Part shown: positions 36,101-49,642 of the stretch, one piece after another
Layout of the letters: each line of letters starts with the position of its first letter
How positions within the stretch are numbered: the stretch's first letter is position 1
Origin: Zeus faber
Taxonomy: Eukaryota; Chordata; Actinopteri; Zeiformes; Zeidae
Reading direction: 5' to 3'
Assembly: GCA_960531495.1 (NCBI GenBank)
Contig: CAUIJY010000068.1
Span: 1,860,001-1,924,000 of the forward strand
DNA: 64,000 nt
Program-made: the position numbers and the translations under genes
The notes under the pieces: generated by a model
Database searches by the model: none
Seen by the model: the letters and a program-made list of their open reading frames with translations, nothing else
Told to the model about the DNA's origin: nothing

Positions 36101-37229
36101 GCTTTATTCATTACTCTGTGTGACAGTGTCAGACAGTTTAAATACAATGGTGAACTAGTATATGCTTCTAAAGTGTAGTTTGTCAACCAGTTTTAGGCCC
36201 ATCTAACATGTATTTGTCGAGTTATGATCATTTTCATCATTATGTGTACATGTGGGAAAAAACGCATTTTCAGCCGATTTAAACGTCGAAAAGGGGAATT
36301 GCTTAAACGCTTCAGTCATTACTCTGTGTGACAGTGTCAGACAGTTTAAATACCATGGTGAACTAGTATATGCTGCTAAAGCGTTGTTTGTCAAACAGTT
36401 TTAGGCCCATACAACATGTATTTGTCGAGGTATGATCATTTTCATCATTATGTGTACATGTGGGAAAAAACGCATTTTCAGCCGATTTAAACGTCGAAAA
36501 GGGGAATTGCTTAAACGCTTCAGTCATTACTCTGTGTGACAGTGTCAGACAGTTTAAATACAATGGTGAACTAGTATATGCTGCTAAAGTGTTGTTTGTC
36601 AAACAGTTTTAGGCCCATGTAAAATGTATTTGTCGAGTTATGATCATTTTCATCATTGTGTGCACATGTGGGAAAAAACGCATTTTCAGCCGATTTAAAC
36701 GTCGAAAAGGGGAATTGCTTAAACGCTTCAGTCATTACTCTGTGTGACAGTGACAGACAGTTTAAATACAATGGTGAACTAGTATATGCTGCTAAAGCGT
36801 TGTTTGTCAAACAGTTTTAGGCCCATCTAACATGTATTTCTGGAGTTTTGATCATTTTCAGAACTTGTGACGGTTTGCTGTCTAGCTGAATTAGAGAAAC
36901 ACCGAACCATTGTCTCTTCAGAGGTGAATGATGCAGAATGCTGCAGTACAGCATAGAAATTTAATTAATATGATGAACTATTATGTGCTTCCTAAGTTTT
37001 TCTCTCAGATTTCTATGCCCATCTAACATGTATTTGTGGAGTTAGGATCATTTTCATCATTGTGTGCACATGTGGGAAAAAACGCATTTTCAGCCGATTT
37101 AAACGTCGAAAAGGGAATTGGTTAAACGCTTCAGTCATTACTCTTTGATACAGTGTCAGACAGTTTAAATACAATGGTGAACTAGTATATGCTGCTAAAG
37201 AGTTGTTTGTCAACCAGTTTTAGGCCCAT
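33154..37229 (+). repeat. About 4.08-kb AABB-AAB-AABB-AAB-AAAAB-A unit, tandem copy 1
   Basis: Monomer starts: A 33154, 33362 (209 bp, A7 tract); B 33571, 33767; A 33963, 34171; B 34379; A 34575, 34783; B 34991, 35187; A 35383, 35591; B 35799; A 35995, 36203, 36411, 36619; B 36827; A 37023 (207 bp). From 33362 the segment recurs at a constant offset of 4,076. Within it, 34575-34990 reappears from 35995 (offset 1,420), with shared markers GCTTTATTCATTAC, ATGCTTCTAAAG and AATACCATGG. AAAGTGTAGTTTG A tails link this region to 4592-6622. Confidence 0.9.
36411..36618 (+). repeat. Chimeric A monomer with a B1 head (duplicated at 40487)
   Basis: Begins ACAACATGTATTTGTCGAGG like B1, then continues as A from CATTTTCATCATTATG. 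It sits third in an AAAA run, after an A with the 'last A' tail AAAGCGTTG, exactly where a B1 would normally start. This suggests that an exchange in the shared head replaced a B body with an A body and so lengthened the A run from two to four. Confidence 0.75.
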
Positions 37230-40200
37230 CTAACATGTATTTGTCGAGTTATGATCATTTTCATCATTATGTGCACATGTGGGAAAAAACGCATTTTCAG
37301 CCGATTTAAACGTCGAAAAGGGGAATTGCTTAAACGCTTCAGTCATTACTCTGTGTGACAGTGTCAGACAGTTTAAATACAATGGTGAACTAGTATATGC
37401 TGCTAAAGTGTTGTTTGTCAACCAGTTTTAGGCCCATCTAACATGTATTTGTCGAGTTATGATCATTTTCATCATTATGTGTACATGTGGGAAAAAAACG
37501 CATTTTCAGCCGATTTAAACGTCGAAAAGGGGAATTGCTTAAACGCTTCAGTCATTACTCTGTGTGACAGTGTCAGACAGTTTAAATACAATGGTGAACT
37601 AGTATATGCTGCTAAAGCGTTGTTTGTCAAACAGTTTTAGGCCCATACAACATGTATTTGTCGAGGTATGAGCATTTTCAGAACATTGGACGGTTTGCTG
37701 TCTAGCTGAATTAGAGAAACACCGAACCATTGTCTCTTCAGAGGTGAATGATTCAGAATGCTGCAGTACAGCATTGAAATTTAATTAATATGATGAACTA
37801 TTATGTGCTTCCTAAGTTTTTTTCTCAGATTTCTATGCCCATCTAACATGTATTTCTGGAGTTATGATCATTTTCAGAACTTGTGACGGTTTGCTGTCTA
37901 GCTGAATTAGAGAAACACCGAACCATTGTCTCTTCAGCGGTGAATGATTCAGAATGCTGCAGTACAGCATAGAAATTTAATTAATATGATGAACTATTAT
38001 GTGCTTCATAAGTGTTTCTCACAGATTTCTAGGCCCATCTAACATGTATTTGTGGAGTTATGATCATTTTCATCATTGTGTGCACATGTGGGAAAAAACG
38101 CATTTTCAGCCGATTTAAACGTCGAAAAGGGGAATTGGTTAAACGCTTTAGTCATTACTCTGTGTGACAGTGTCAGACAGTTTAAATACAATGGTGAACT
38201 AGTATATGCTGCTAAAGTGTAGTTTGTCAACCAGTTTTAGGCCCATCTAACATGTATTTGTGGAGTTATGATCATTTTCATCATTATGTGTACATGTGGG
38301 AAAAAACGCATTTTCAGCCGATTTAAACGTCGAAAAGGGGAATTGCTTAAACGCTTCAGTCATTACTCTGTGTGACAGTGTCAGACAGTTTAAATACAAT
38401 GGTGAACTAGTATATGCTGCTAAAGCGTTGTTTGTCAAACAGTTTTAGGCCCATACAACATGTATTTGTCGAGGTATGAGCATTTTCAGAACATTGGACG
38501 GTTTGCTGTCTAGCTGAATTAGAGAAACACCGAACCATTGTCTCTTCAGAGGTGAATGATTCAGAATGCTGCAGTACAGCATAGAAATTTAATTAATATG
38601 ATGAACTATTATGTGCTTCTTAAGTGTTTCTCACAGATTTCTAGGCCCATCTAACATGTATTTGTGGAGTTATGATCATTTTCATCATTGTGTGCACATG
38701 TGGGAAAAAACGCATTTTCAGCCGATTTAAACGTCGAAAAGGGGAATTGGTTAAACGCTTTATTCATTACTCTGTGTGACAGTGTCAGACAGTTTAAATA
38801 CAATGGTGAACTAGTATATGCTTCTAAAGTGTAGTTTGTCAACCAGTTTTAGGCCCATCTAACATGTATTTGTCGAGTTATGATCATTTTCATCATTATG
38901 TGTACATGTGGGAAAAAACGCATTTTCAGCCGATTTAAACGTCGAAAAGGGGAATTGCTTAAACGCTTCAGTCATTACTCTGTGTGACAGTGTCAGACAG
39001 TTTAAATACCATGGTGAACTAGTATATGCTGCTAAAGCGTTGTTTGTCAAACAGTTTTAGGCCCATACAACATGTATTTGTCGAGGTATGAGCATTTTCA
39101 GAACATTGGACGGTTTGCTGTCTAGCTGAATAAGAGAAACACCGAACCATTGTCTCTTCAGAGGTGAATGATTCAGAATGCTGCAGTACAGCATTGAAAT
39201 TTAATTAATATGATGAACTATTATGTGCTTCCTAAGTTTTTCTCTCAGATTTCTATGCCCATCTAACATGTATTTCTGGAGTTATGATCATTTTCAGAAC
39301 TTGTGACGGTTTGCTGTCTAGCTGAATTAGAGAAACACCGAACCATTGTCTCTTCAGAGGTGAATGATTCAGAATGCTGCAGTACAGCATAGAAATTTAA
39401 TTAATATGATGAACTATTATGTGCTTCATAAGTGTTTCTCACAGATTTCTAGGCCCATCTAACATGTATTTGTGGAGTTATGATCATTTTCATCATTGTG
39501 TGCACATGTGGGAAAAAACGCATTTTCAGCCGATTTAAACGTCGAAAAGGGGAATTGGTTAAACGCTTTAGTCATTACTCTGTGTGACAGTGTCAGACAG
39601 TTTAAATACAACTGTGAACTAGTATATGCTGCTAAAGTGTAGTTTTTCAACCAGTTTTAGGCCCATCTAACATGTATTTGTCGAGTTATGATCATTTTCA
39701 TCATTATGTGTACATGTGGGAAAAAACGCATTTTCAGCCGATTTAAACGTCGAAAAGGGGAATTGCTTAAACGCTTCAGTCATTACTCTGTGTGACAGTG
39801 TCAGACAGTTTAAATACAATGGTGAACTAGTATATGCTGCTAAAGCGTTGTTTGTCAAACAGTTTTAGGCCCATACAACATGTATTTGTCGAGGTATGAG
39901 CATTTTCAGAACATTGGACGGTTTGCTGTCTAGCTGAATTAGAGAAACACCGAACCATTGTCTCTTCAGAGGTGAATGATTCAGAATGCTGCAGTACAGC
40001 ATAGAAATTTAATTAATATGATGAACTATTATGTGCTTCTTAAGTGTTTCTCACAGATTTCTAGGCCCATCTAACATGTATTTGTGGAGTTATGATCATT
40101 TTCATCATTGTGTGCACATGTGGGAAAAAACGCATTTTCAGCCGATTTAAACGTCGAAAAGGAGAATTGGTTAAACGCTTTATTCATTACTCTGTGTGAC

Positions 40201-41305
40201 AGTGTCAGACAGTTTAAATACAATGGTGAACTAGTATATGCTTCTAAAGTGTAGTTTGTCAACCAGTTTTAGGCCCATCTAACATGTATTTGTCGAGTTA
40301 TGATCATTTTCATCATTATGTGTACATGTGGGAAAAAACGCATTTTCAGCCGATTTAAACGTCGAAAAGGGGAATTGCTTAAACGCTTCAGTCATTACTC
40401 TGTGTGACAGTGTCAGACAGTTTAAATACCATGGTGAACTAGTATATGCTGCTAAAGCGTTGTTTGTCAAACAGTTTTAGGCCCATACAACATGTATTTG
40501 TCGAGGTATGATCATTTTCATCATTATGTGTACATGTGGGAAAAAACGCATTTTCAGCCGATTTAAACGTCGAAAAGGGGAATTGCTTAAACGCTTCAGT
40601 CATTACTCTGTGTGACAGTGTCAGACAGTTTAAATACAATGGTGAACTAGTATATGCTGCTAAAGTGTTGTTTGTCAAACAGTTTTAGGCCCATGTAAAA
40701 TGTATTTGTCGAGTTATGATCATTTTCATCATTGTGTGCACATGTGGGAAAAAACGCATTTTCAGCCGATTTAAACGTCGAAAAGGGGAATTGCTTAAAC
40801 GCTTCAGTCATTACTCTGTGTGACAGTGACAGACAGTTTAAATACAATGGTGAACTAGTATATGCTGCTAAAGCGTTGTTTGTCAAACAGTTTTAGGCCC
40901 ATCTAACATGTATTTCTGGAGTTATGATCATTTTCAGAACTTGTGACGGTTTGCTGTCTAGCTGAATTAGAGAAACACCGAACCATTGTCTCTTCAGAGG
41001 TGAATGATGCAGAATGCTGCAGTACAGCATAGAAATTTAATTAATATGATGAACTATTATGTGCTTCCTAAGTTTTTCTCTCAGATTTCTATGCCCATCT
41101 AACATGTATTTGTGGAGTTAGGATCATTTTCATCATTGTGTGCACATGTGGGAAAAAACGCATTTTCAGCCGATTTAAACGTCGAAAAGGGAATTGGTTA
41201 AACGCTTCAGTCATTACTCTTTGATACAGTGTCAGACAGTTTAAATACAATGGTGAACTAGTATATGCTGCTAAAGAGTTGTTTGTCAACCAGTTTTAGG
41301 CCCAT
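37230..41305 (+). repeat. About 4.08-kb multi-block unit, tandem copy 2
   Basis: Monomer starts: A 37230, 37438 (209 bp); B 37647, 37843; A 38039, 38247; B 38455; A 38651, 38859; B 39067, 39263; A 39459, 39667; B 39875; A 40071, 40279, 40487, 40695; B 40903; A 41099 (207 bp). From 37438 to 41305 it matches 33362-37229 (3,868 bp) in block order, indels and rare markers (TTCAGCGGTG, AATACAACTGTG, GAATAAGAG, GATGCAGAATG). The only difference I noticed is GGAGTTATGATC here near 40,921 against GGAGTTTTGATC near 36,844. The first A (37230) differs from 33154. Confidence 0.9.
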
Positions 41306-42516
41306 CTAACATGTATTTGTCGAGTTATGATCATTTTCATCATTATGTGTACATGTGGGAAAAAACGCATTTTCAGCCGATTTAAACGTCGAAAAGGGGA
41401 ATTGCTTAAACGCTTCAGTCATTACTCTGTGTGACAGTGTCAGACAGTTTAAATACAATGGTGAACTAGTATATGCTGCTAAAGCGTTGTTTGTCAAACA
41501 GTTTTAGGCCCATACAACATGTATTTGTCGAGGTATGAGCATTTTCAGAACATTGGACGGTTTGCTGTCTAGCTGAATTAGAGAAACACCGAACCATTGT
41601 CTCTTCAGAGGTGAATGATTCAGAATGCTGCAGTACAGCATAGAAATTTAATTAATATGATGAACTATTATGTGCTTCCTAAGTTTTTCTCTCAGATTTC
41701 TATGCCCATCTAACATGTATTTGTGGAGTTAGGATCATTTTCATCATAGTGTGCACATGTGGGAAAAAACGCATTTTCAGCCGATTTAAACGTCGAAAAG
41801 GGGAATTGGTTAAACGCTTCAGTCATTACTCTTTGATACAGTGTCAGACAGTTTAAATACAATGGTGAACTAGTATATGCTGCTAAAGTGTTGTTTGTCA
41901 ACCAGTTTTAGGCCCATCTAACATGTATTTGTGGAGTTATGATCATTTTCATCATTGTGTGCACATGTGGGAAAAAACGCATTTTCAGCCGATTTAAACG
42001 TCGAAAAGGGGAATTGGTTAAACGCTTCAGTCATTACTCTGTGTGACAGTGTCAGACAGTTTAAATACAATGGTGAACTAGTATATGCTGCTAAAGCGTT
42101 GTTATTCAAACAGTTTTAGGCCCATACAACATGTATTTATCGAGGTATGAGCATTTTCAGAACATTGGACGGTTTGCTGTCTAGCTGAATTAGAGAAACA
42201 CCGAACCATTGTCTCTTCAGAGGTGAATGATTCAGAATGCTGCAGTACAGCATTGAAATTTAATTAATATGATGAACTATTATGTGCTTCCTAAGTTTTT
42301 CTCTCAGATTTCTATGCCCATCTAACATGTATTTCTGGAGTTATGATCATTTTCAGAACTTGTGACGGTTTGCTGTCTAGTGAATTAGAGAAACACCGAA
42401 CCATTGTCTCTTCAGAGGTGAATGATTCAGAATGCTGCAGTACAGCATAGAAATTTAATTAATATGATGAACTATTATGTGCTTCTTAAGTGTTTCTCAC
42501 AGATTTCTAGGCCCAT
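41306..42516 (+). repeat. Core blocks A-B (end of AAB), AABB
   Basis: Monomer starts: A 41306; B 41514; A 41710, 41918; B 42126, 42322 (195 bp). The A at 41918 ends GCGTTGTTATTCAAACAG and the next B has TATTTATCGAGG. Both marks recur, with a further change to GCTTTG, at 49044/49252, 58795/59003 and 59602/59810. The 195-bp B lacks one C (GTCTAGTGAATTAG for GTCTAGCTGAATTAG). Confidence 0.86.
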
Positions 42517-43947
42517 CTAACATGTATTTGTGGAGTTATGATCATTTTCATCATTGTGTGCACATGTGGGAAAAAACGCATTTTCAGCCGATTTAAACGT
42601 CGAAAAGGGGAATTGCTTAAACGCTTCAGTCATTACTCTGTGTGACAGTGTCAGACAGTTTAAATACAATGGTGAACTAGTATATGCTGCTAAAGTGTTG
42701 TTTGTCAACCAGTTTTAGGCCCATCTAACATGTATTTGTCGAGTTATGATCATTTTCATCATTATGTGTACATGTGGGAAAAAACGCATTTTCAGCCGAT
42801 TTAAACGTCGAAAAGGGGAATTGCTTAAACGCTTCAGTCATTACTCTGTGTGACAGTGTCAGACAGTTTAAATACAATGGTGAACTAGTATATGCTGCTA
42901 AAGCGTTGTTTGTCAAACAGTTTTAGGCCCATACAACATGTATTTGTCGAGTTATGGTCATTTTCATCATTATGTGCACATGTGGGAAAAAACGCATTTT
43001 CAGCCGATTTAAACGTCGAAAAGGGAAATTGCTTAAACGCTTCAGTCATTACTCTTTGATACAGTGTCAGACAGTTTAAATACAATGGTGAACTAGTATA
43101 TGCTGCTAAAGTGTAGTTTGTCAAACAGTTTTAGGCCCATGTAAAATGTATTTGTCGAGTTATGATCATTTTCATCATTGTGTGCACATGTGGGAAAAAA
43201 CGCATTTTCAGCCGATTTAAACGTCGAAAAGGGGAATTGCTTAAACGCTTCAGTCATTACTCTGTGTGACAGTGTCAGACAGTTTAAATACAATGGTGAA
43301 CTAGTATATGCTGCTAAAGTGTTGTTTGTCAACCAGTTTTAGGCCCATCTAACATGTATTTGTCGAGTTATGATCATTTTCATCATTATGTGTACATGTG
43401 GGAAAAACGCATTTTCAGTCGATTTAAACGTCGAAAAGGGGAATTGCTTAAACGCTTCAGTCATTACTCTGTGTGACAGTGTCAGACAGTTTAAATACAA
43501 TGGTGAACTAGTATATGCTGCTAAAGCGTTGTTTGTCAAACAGTTTTAGGCCCATACAACATGTATTTGTCGAGGTATGAGCATTTTCAGAACATTGGAC
43601 GGTTTGCTGTCTAGCTGAATTAGAGAAACACTGAACCATTGTCTCTTCAGAGGTGAATGATTCAGAATGCTGCAGGACAGCATAGAAATTTTATTAATAT
43701 GATGAACTATTATGTGCTTCCTAAGTTTTTCTCTCAGATTTCTATGCCCATCTAACATGTATTTCTGGAGTTATGATCATTTTCAGAACTTGTGACGGTT
43801 TGCTGTCTAGCTGAATTAGAGAAACACCGAACCATTGTCTCTTCAGAGGTGAATGATTCAGAATGCTGCAGTACAGCATAGAAATTTAATTAATATGATG
43901 AACTATTATGTGCTTCTTAAGTGTTTCTCACAGATTTCTAGGCCCAT
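42517..43947 (+). repeat. 1,431-bp AAAAABB unit, right-hand family, copy 1
   Basis: Monomer starts: A 42517, 42725, 42933, 43141, 43349 (207 bp); B 43556, 43752. Family markers: AAAAGGGAAATTGC and TTTGATACAG in the third A, AAAGTGTAGTTTGTCAAAC at its end, GGGAAAAACGC (A5) with TTTTCAGTCG in the fifth A, AAACACTGAACC and GCTGCAGGACAGC in the first B. The third A starts ACAAC like a B1 but continues GAGTTATGGTC like A. Confidence 0.92.
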
Positions 43948-45587
43948 CTAACATGTATTTGTGGAGTTATGATCATTTTCATCATTGTGTGCACATGTGG
44001 GAAAAAACGCATTTTCAGCCGATTTAAACGTCGAAAAGGGGAATTGGTAAAACGCTTTAGTCATTACTCTGTGTGACAGTGTCAGACAGTTTAAATACAA
44101 TGGTGAACTGGTATATGCTGCTAAAGTGTAGTTTGTCAACCAGTTTTAGGCCCATCTAACATGTATTTGTCGAGTTATGATCATTTTCATCATTATGTGT
44201 ACATGTGGGAAAAAACGCATTTTCAGCCGATTTAAACGTCGAAAAGGGGAATTGCTTAAACGCTTCAGTCATTACTCTGTGTGACAGTGTCAGACAGTTT
44301 AAATACAATGGTGAACTAGTATATGCTGCTAAAGTGTTGTTTGTCAAACAGTTTTAGGCCCATGTAAAATGTATTTGTCGAGTTATGATCATTTTCATCA
44401 TTGTGTGCACATGTGGGAAAAAACGCATTTTCAGCCGATTTAAACGTCGAAAAGGGGAATTGCTTAAACGCTTCAGTCATTACTCTGTGTGACAGTGACA
44501 GACAGTTTAAATACAATGGTGAACTAGTATATGCTGCTAAAGCGTTGTTTGTCAAACAGTTTTAGGCCCATCTAACATGTATTTCTGGAGTTATGATCAT
44601 TTTCAGAACTTGTGACGGTTTGCTGTCTAGCTGAATTAGAGAAACACCGAACCATTGTCTCTTCAGAGGTGAATGATTCAGAATGCTGCAGTACAGCATA
44701 GAAATTTAATTAATATGATGAACTATTATGTGCTTCTTAAGTGTTTCTCACAGATTTCTAGGCCCATCTAACATGTATTTGTGGAGTTATGATCATTTTC
44801 ATCATTGTGTGCACATGTGGGAAAAAACGCATTTTCAGCCGATTTAAACGTCGAAAAGGGGAATTGGTAAAACGCTTTAGTCATTACTCTGTGTGACAGT
44901 GTCAGACAGTTTAAATACAATGGTGAACTGGTATATGCTGCTAAAGTGTAGTTTGTCAACCAGTTTTAGGCCCATCTAACATGTATTTGTCGAGTTATGA
45001 TCATTTTCATCATTATGTGTACATGTGGGAAAAAACGCATTTTCAGCCGATTTAAACGTCGAAAAGGGGAATTGCTTAAACGCTTCAGTCATTACTCTGT
45101 GTGACAGTGTCAGACAGTTTAAATACAATGGTGAACTAGTATATGCTGCTAAAGTGTTGTTTGTCAAACAGTTTTAGGCCCATGTAAAATGTATTTGTCG
45201 AGTTATGATCATTTTCATCATTGTGTGCACATGTGGGAAAAAACGCATTTTCAGCCGATTTAAACGTCGAAAAGGGGAATTGCTTAAACGCTTCAGTCAT
45301 TACTCTGTGTGACAGTGACAGACAGTTTAAATACAATGGTGAACTAGTATATGCTGCTAAAGCGTTGTTTGTCAAACAGTTTTAGGCCCATCTAACATGT
45401 ATTTCTGGAGTTATGATCATTTTCAGAACTTGTGACGGTTTGCTGTCTAGCTGAATTAGAGAAACACCGAACCATTGTCTCTTCAGAGGTGAATGATGCA
45501 GAATGCTGCAGTACAGCATAGAAATTTAATTAATATGATGAACTATTATGTGCTTCCTAAGTTTTTCTCTCAGATTTCTATGCCCAT
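43948..45587 (+). repeat. 820-bp AAAB unit in tandem, two copies
   Basis: Monomer starts: A 43948, 44156, 44364; B 44572; A 44768, 44976, 45184; B 45392. The two 820-bp units share GGAATTGGTAAAACGC and GAACTGGTATATG in the first A. The closing B is B2 type directly after A. The B at 45392 reads GAATGATGCAGAATG, whereas 44572 reads GAATGATTCAGAATG. A third copy lies at 47206-48025. Confidence 0.9.
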
Positions 45588-48500
45588 CTGACATGTATTT
45601 GTGGAGTTAGGATCATTTTCATCATTGTGTGCACATGTGGGAAAAAACGCATTTTCAGCCGATTTAAACGTCGAAAAGGGAATTGGTTAAACGCTTCAGT
45701 CATTACTCTTTGATACAGTGTCAGACAGTTTAAATACAATGGTGAACTAGTATATGCTGCTAAAGAGTTGTTTGTCAACCAGTTTTAGGCCCATCTAACA
45801 TGTATTTGTCGAGTTATGATCATTTTCATCATTGTGTGCACATGTGGGAAAAAACGCATTTTCAGCCGATTTAAACGTCGAAAAGGGGAATTGCTTAAAC
45901 GCTTCAGTCATTACTCTGTGTGACAGTGTCAGACAGTTTAAATACAATGGTGAACTAGTATATGCTGCTAAAGCGTTGTTTGTCAAACAGTTTTAGGCCC
46001 ATACAACATGTATTTGTCGAGGTATGAGCATTTTCAGAACATTGCTGTCTAGCTGAATTAGAGAAACACCGAACCATTGTCTCTTCAGAGGTGAATGATT
46101 CAGAATGCTGCAGTACAGCATAGAAATTTAATTAATATGATGAACTATTATGTGCTTCCTAAGTTTTTCTCTCAGATTTCTATGCCCATCTAACATGTAT
46201 TTGTCGAGTTATGGTCATTTTCATCATTATGTGCACATGTGGGAAAAAACGCATTTTCAGCCGATTTAAACGTCGAAAAGGGAAATTGCTTAAACGCTTC
46301 AGTCATTACTCTTTGATACAGTGTCAGACAGTTTAAATACAATGGTGAACTAGTATATGCTGCTAAAGTGTAGTTTGTCAAACAGTTTTAGGCCCATGTA
46401 AAATGTATTTGTCGAGTTATGATCATTTTCATCATTGTGTGCACATGTGGGAAAAAACGCATTTTCAGCCGATTTAAACGTCGAAAAGGGGAATTGCTTA
46501 AACGCTTCAGTCATTACTCTGTGTGACAGTGTCAGACAGTTTAAATACAATGGTGAACTAGTATATGCTGCTAAAGTGTTGTTTGTCAACCAGTTTTAGG
46601 CCCATCTAACATGTATTTGTCGAGTTATGATCATTTTCATCATTATGTGTACATGTGGGAAAAAACGCATTTTCAGCCGATATAAACGTCGAAAAGGGGA
46701 ATTGCTTAAACGCTTCAGTCATTACTCTGTGTGACAGTGACAGACAGTTTAAATACAATGGTGAACTAGTATATGCTGCTAAAGCGTTGTTTGTCAAACA
46801 GTTTTAGGCCCATACAACATGTATTTGTCGAGGTATGAGCATTTTCAGAACATTGGACGGTTTGCTGTCTAGCTGAATTAGAGAAACACTGAACCATTGT
46901 CTCTTCAGAGGTGAATGATTCAGAATGCTGCAGGACAGCATAGAAATTTTATTAATATGATGAACTATTATGTGCTTCCTAAGTTTTTCTCTCAGATTTC
47001 TATGCCCATCTAACATGTATTTCTGGAGTTATGATCATTTTCAGAACTTGTGACGGTTTGCTGTCTAGCTGAATTAGAGAAACACCGAACCATTGTCTCT
47101 TCAGAGGTGAATGATTCAGAATGCTGCAGTACAGCATAGAAATTTAATTAATATGATGAACTATTATGTGCTTCTTAAGTGTTTCTCACAGATTTCTAGG
47201 CCCATCTAACATGTATTTGTGGAGTTATGATCATTTTCATCATTGTGTGCACATGTGGGAAAAAACGCATTTTCAGCCGATTTAAACGTCGAAAAGGGGA
47301 ATTGGTAAAACGCTTTAGTCATTACTCTGTGTGACAGTGTCAGACAGTTTAAATACAATGGTGAACTGGTATATGCTGCTAAAGTGTAGTTTGTCAACCA
47401 GTTTTAGGCCCATCTAACATGTATTTGTCGAGTTATGATCATTTTCATCATTATGTGTACATGTGGGAAAAAACGCATTTTCAGCCGATTTAAACGTCGA
47501 AAAGGGGAATTGCTTAAACGCTTCAGTCATTACTCTGTGTGACAGTGTCAGACAGTTTAAATACAATGGTGAACTAGTATATGCTGCTAAAGTGTTGTTT
47601 GTCAAACAGTTTTAGGCCCATGTAAAATGTATTTGTCGAGTTATGATCATTTTCATCATTGTGTGCACATGTGGGAAAAAACGCATTTTCAGCCGATTTA
47701 AACGTCGAAAAGGGGAATTGCTTAAACGCTTCAGTCATTACTCTGTGTGACAGTGACAGACAGTTTAAATACAATGGTGAACTAGTATATGCTGCTAAAG
47801 CGTTGTTTGTCAAACAGTTTTAGGCCCATCTAACATGTATTTCTGGAGTTATGATCATTTTCAGAACTTGTGACGGTTTGCTGTCTAGCTGAATTAGAGA
47901 AACACCGAACCATTGTCTCTTCAGAGGTGAATGATGCAGAATGCTGCAGTACAGCATAGAAATTTAATTAATATGATGAACTATTATGTGCTTCCTAAGT
48001 TTTTCTCTCAGATTTCTATGCTCATCTAACATGTATTTGTGGAGTTAGGATCATTTTCATCATTGTGTGCACATGTGGGAAAAAACGCATTTTCAGCCGA
48101 TTTAAACGTCGAAAAGGGAATTGGTTAAACGCTTCAGTCATTACTCTTTGATACAGTGTCAGACAGTTTAAATACAATGGTGAACTAGTATATGCTGCTA
48201 AAGAGTTGTTTGTCAACCAGTTTTAGGCCCATCTAACATGTATTTGTCGAGTTATGATCATTTTCATCATTGTGTGCACATGTGGGAAAAAACGCATTTT
48301 CAGCCGATTTAAACGTCGAAAAGGGGAATTGCTTAAACGCTTCAGTCATTACTCTGTGTGACAGTGTCAGACAGTTTAAATACAATGGTGAACTAGTATA
48401 TGCTGCTAAAGCGTTGTTTGTCAAACAGTTTTAGGCCCATACAACATGTATTTGTCGAGGTATGAGCATTTTCAGAACATTGCTGTCTAGCTGAATTAGA

Positions 48501-48627
48501 GAAACACCGAACCATTGTCTCTTCAGAGGTGAATGATTCAGAATGCTGCAGTACAGCATAGAAATTTAATTAATATGATGAACTATTATGTGCTTCCTAA
48601 GTTTTTCTCTCAGATTTCTATGCCCAT
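45588..48627 (+). repeat. Core blocks AAB, AAABB, AAAB, AAB
   Basis: Monomer starts: A 45588 (207 bp), 45795; B 46003 (187 bp); A 46190, 46398, 46606; B 46814, 47010; A 47206, 47414, 47622; B 47830; A 48026 (207 bp), 48233; B 48441 (187 bp). Segment 44768-46189 recurs at 47206-48627 (offset 2,438). The A at 46190 has the third-A markers of the 1,431-bp family (AAAAGGGAAATTGC) directly after a B, so a 1,431-bp unit appears to have been cut and rejoined there. Confidence 0.87.
46003..46189 (+). repeat. B monomer with 9-bp deletion, variant 2
   Basis: Reads AGAACATTGCTGTC where the standard reads AGAACATTGGACGGTTTGCT. The missing 9 bp are bounded by TTG on both sides. Other copies are 48441-48627 and 58192-58378. 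This deletion is distinct from variant 1, which removes CATTTTCAG just upstream, and is found only in the right half of the core. Confidence 0.85.
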
Positions 48628-49642
48628 CTAACATGTATTTGTGGAGTTAGGATCATTTTCATCATAGTGTGCACATGTGGGAAAAAACGCATTTTCAGCC
48701 GATTTAAACGTCGAAAAGGGGAATTGGTTAAACGCTTCAGTCATTACTCTTTGATACAGTGTCAGACAATTTAAATACAATGGTGAACTAGTATATGCTG
48801 CTAAAGTGTTGTTTGTCAACCAGTTTTAGGCCCATCTAACATGTATTTGTGGAGTTATGATCATTTTCATCATTGTGTGCACATGTGGGAAAAAACGCAT
48901 TTTCAGCCGATTTAAACGTCGAAAAGGGGAATTGGTTAAACGCTTCAGTCATTACTCTGTGTGACAGTGTCAGACAGTTTAAATACAATGGTGAACTAGT
49001 ATATGCTGCTAAAGTGTAGTTTGTCAACCAGTTTTAGGCCCATCTAACATGTATTTGTCGAGTTATGATCATTTTCATCATTATGTGTACATGTGGGAAA
49101 AAACGCATTTTCAGCCGATTTAAACGTCGAAAAGGGGAATTGGTTAAACGCTTCAGTCATTACTCTGTGTGACAGTGTCAGACAGTTTAAATACAATGGT
49201 GAACTAGTATATGCTGCTAAAGCTTTGTTATTCAAACAGTTTTAGGCCCATACAACATGTATTTATCGAGGTATGAGCATTTTCAGAACATTGGACGGTT
49301 TGCTGTCTAGCTGAATTAGAGAAACACCGAACCATTGTCTCTTCAGAGGTGACTGATTCAGAATGCTGCAGTACAGCATTGAAATTTAATTAATATGATG
49401 AACTATTATGTGCTTCCTAAGTTTTTCTCTCAGATTTCTATGCCCATCTAACATGTATTTCTGGAGTTATGATCATTTTCAGAACTTGTGACGGTTTGCT
49501 GTGTAGTGAATTAGAGAAACACCGAACCATTGTCTCTTCAGAGGTGAATGATTCAGAATGCTGCAGTACAGCATAGAAATTTAATTAATATGATGAACTA
49601 TTATGTGCTTCTTAAGTGTTTCTCACAGATTTCTAGGCCCAT
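48628..49642 (+). repeat. Core block AAABB with 195-bp second B
   Basis: Monomer starts: A 48628, 48836, 49044; B 49252, 49448 (195 bp, GTGTAGTGAATTAG). With the preceding AAB it forms 48026-49642, repeated at 57777-59393 (offset 9,751). Differences noticed include GAGGTGACTGATTC near 49,345 against GAGGTGAATGATTC near 59,096, and GACAATTTAAAT near 48,766 against GACAGTTTAAAT. Confidence 0.87.

Noticed and set aside
33154-41305. Composite transposon or long terminal repeats bounding the 4.08-kb unit
   Set aside because: The unit contains only satellite blocks. Its ends fall at ordinary monomer junctions, with no terminal repeats, target duplications or coding capacity.
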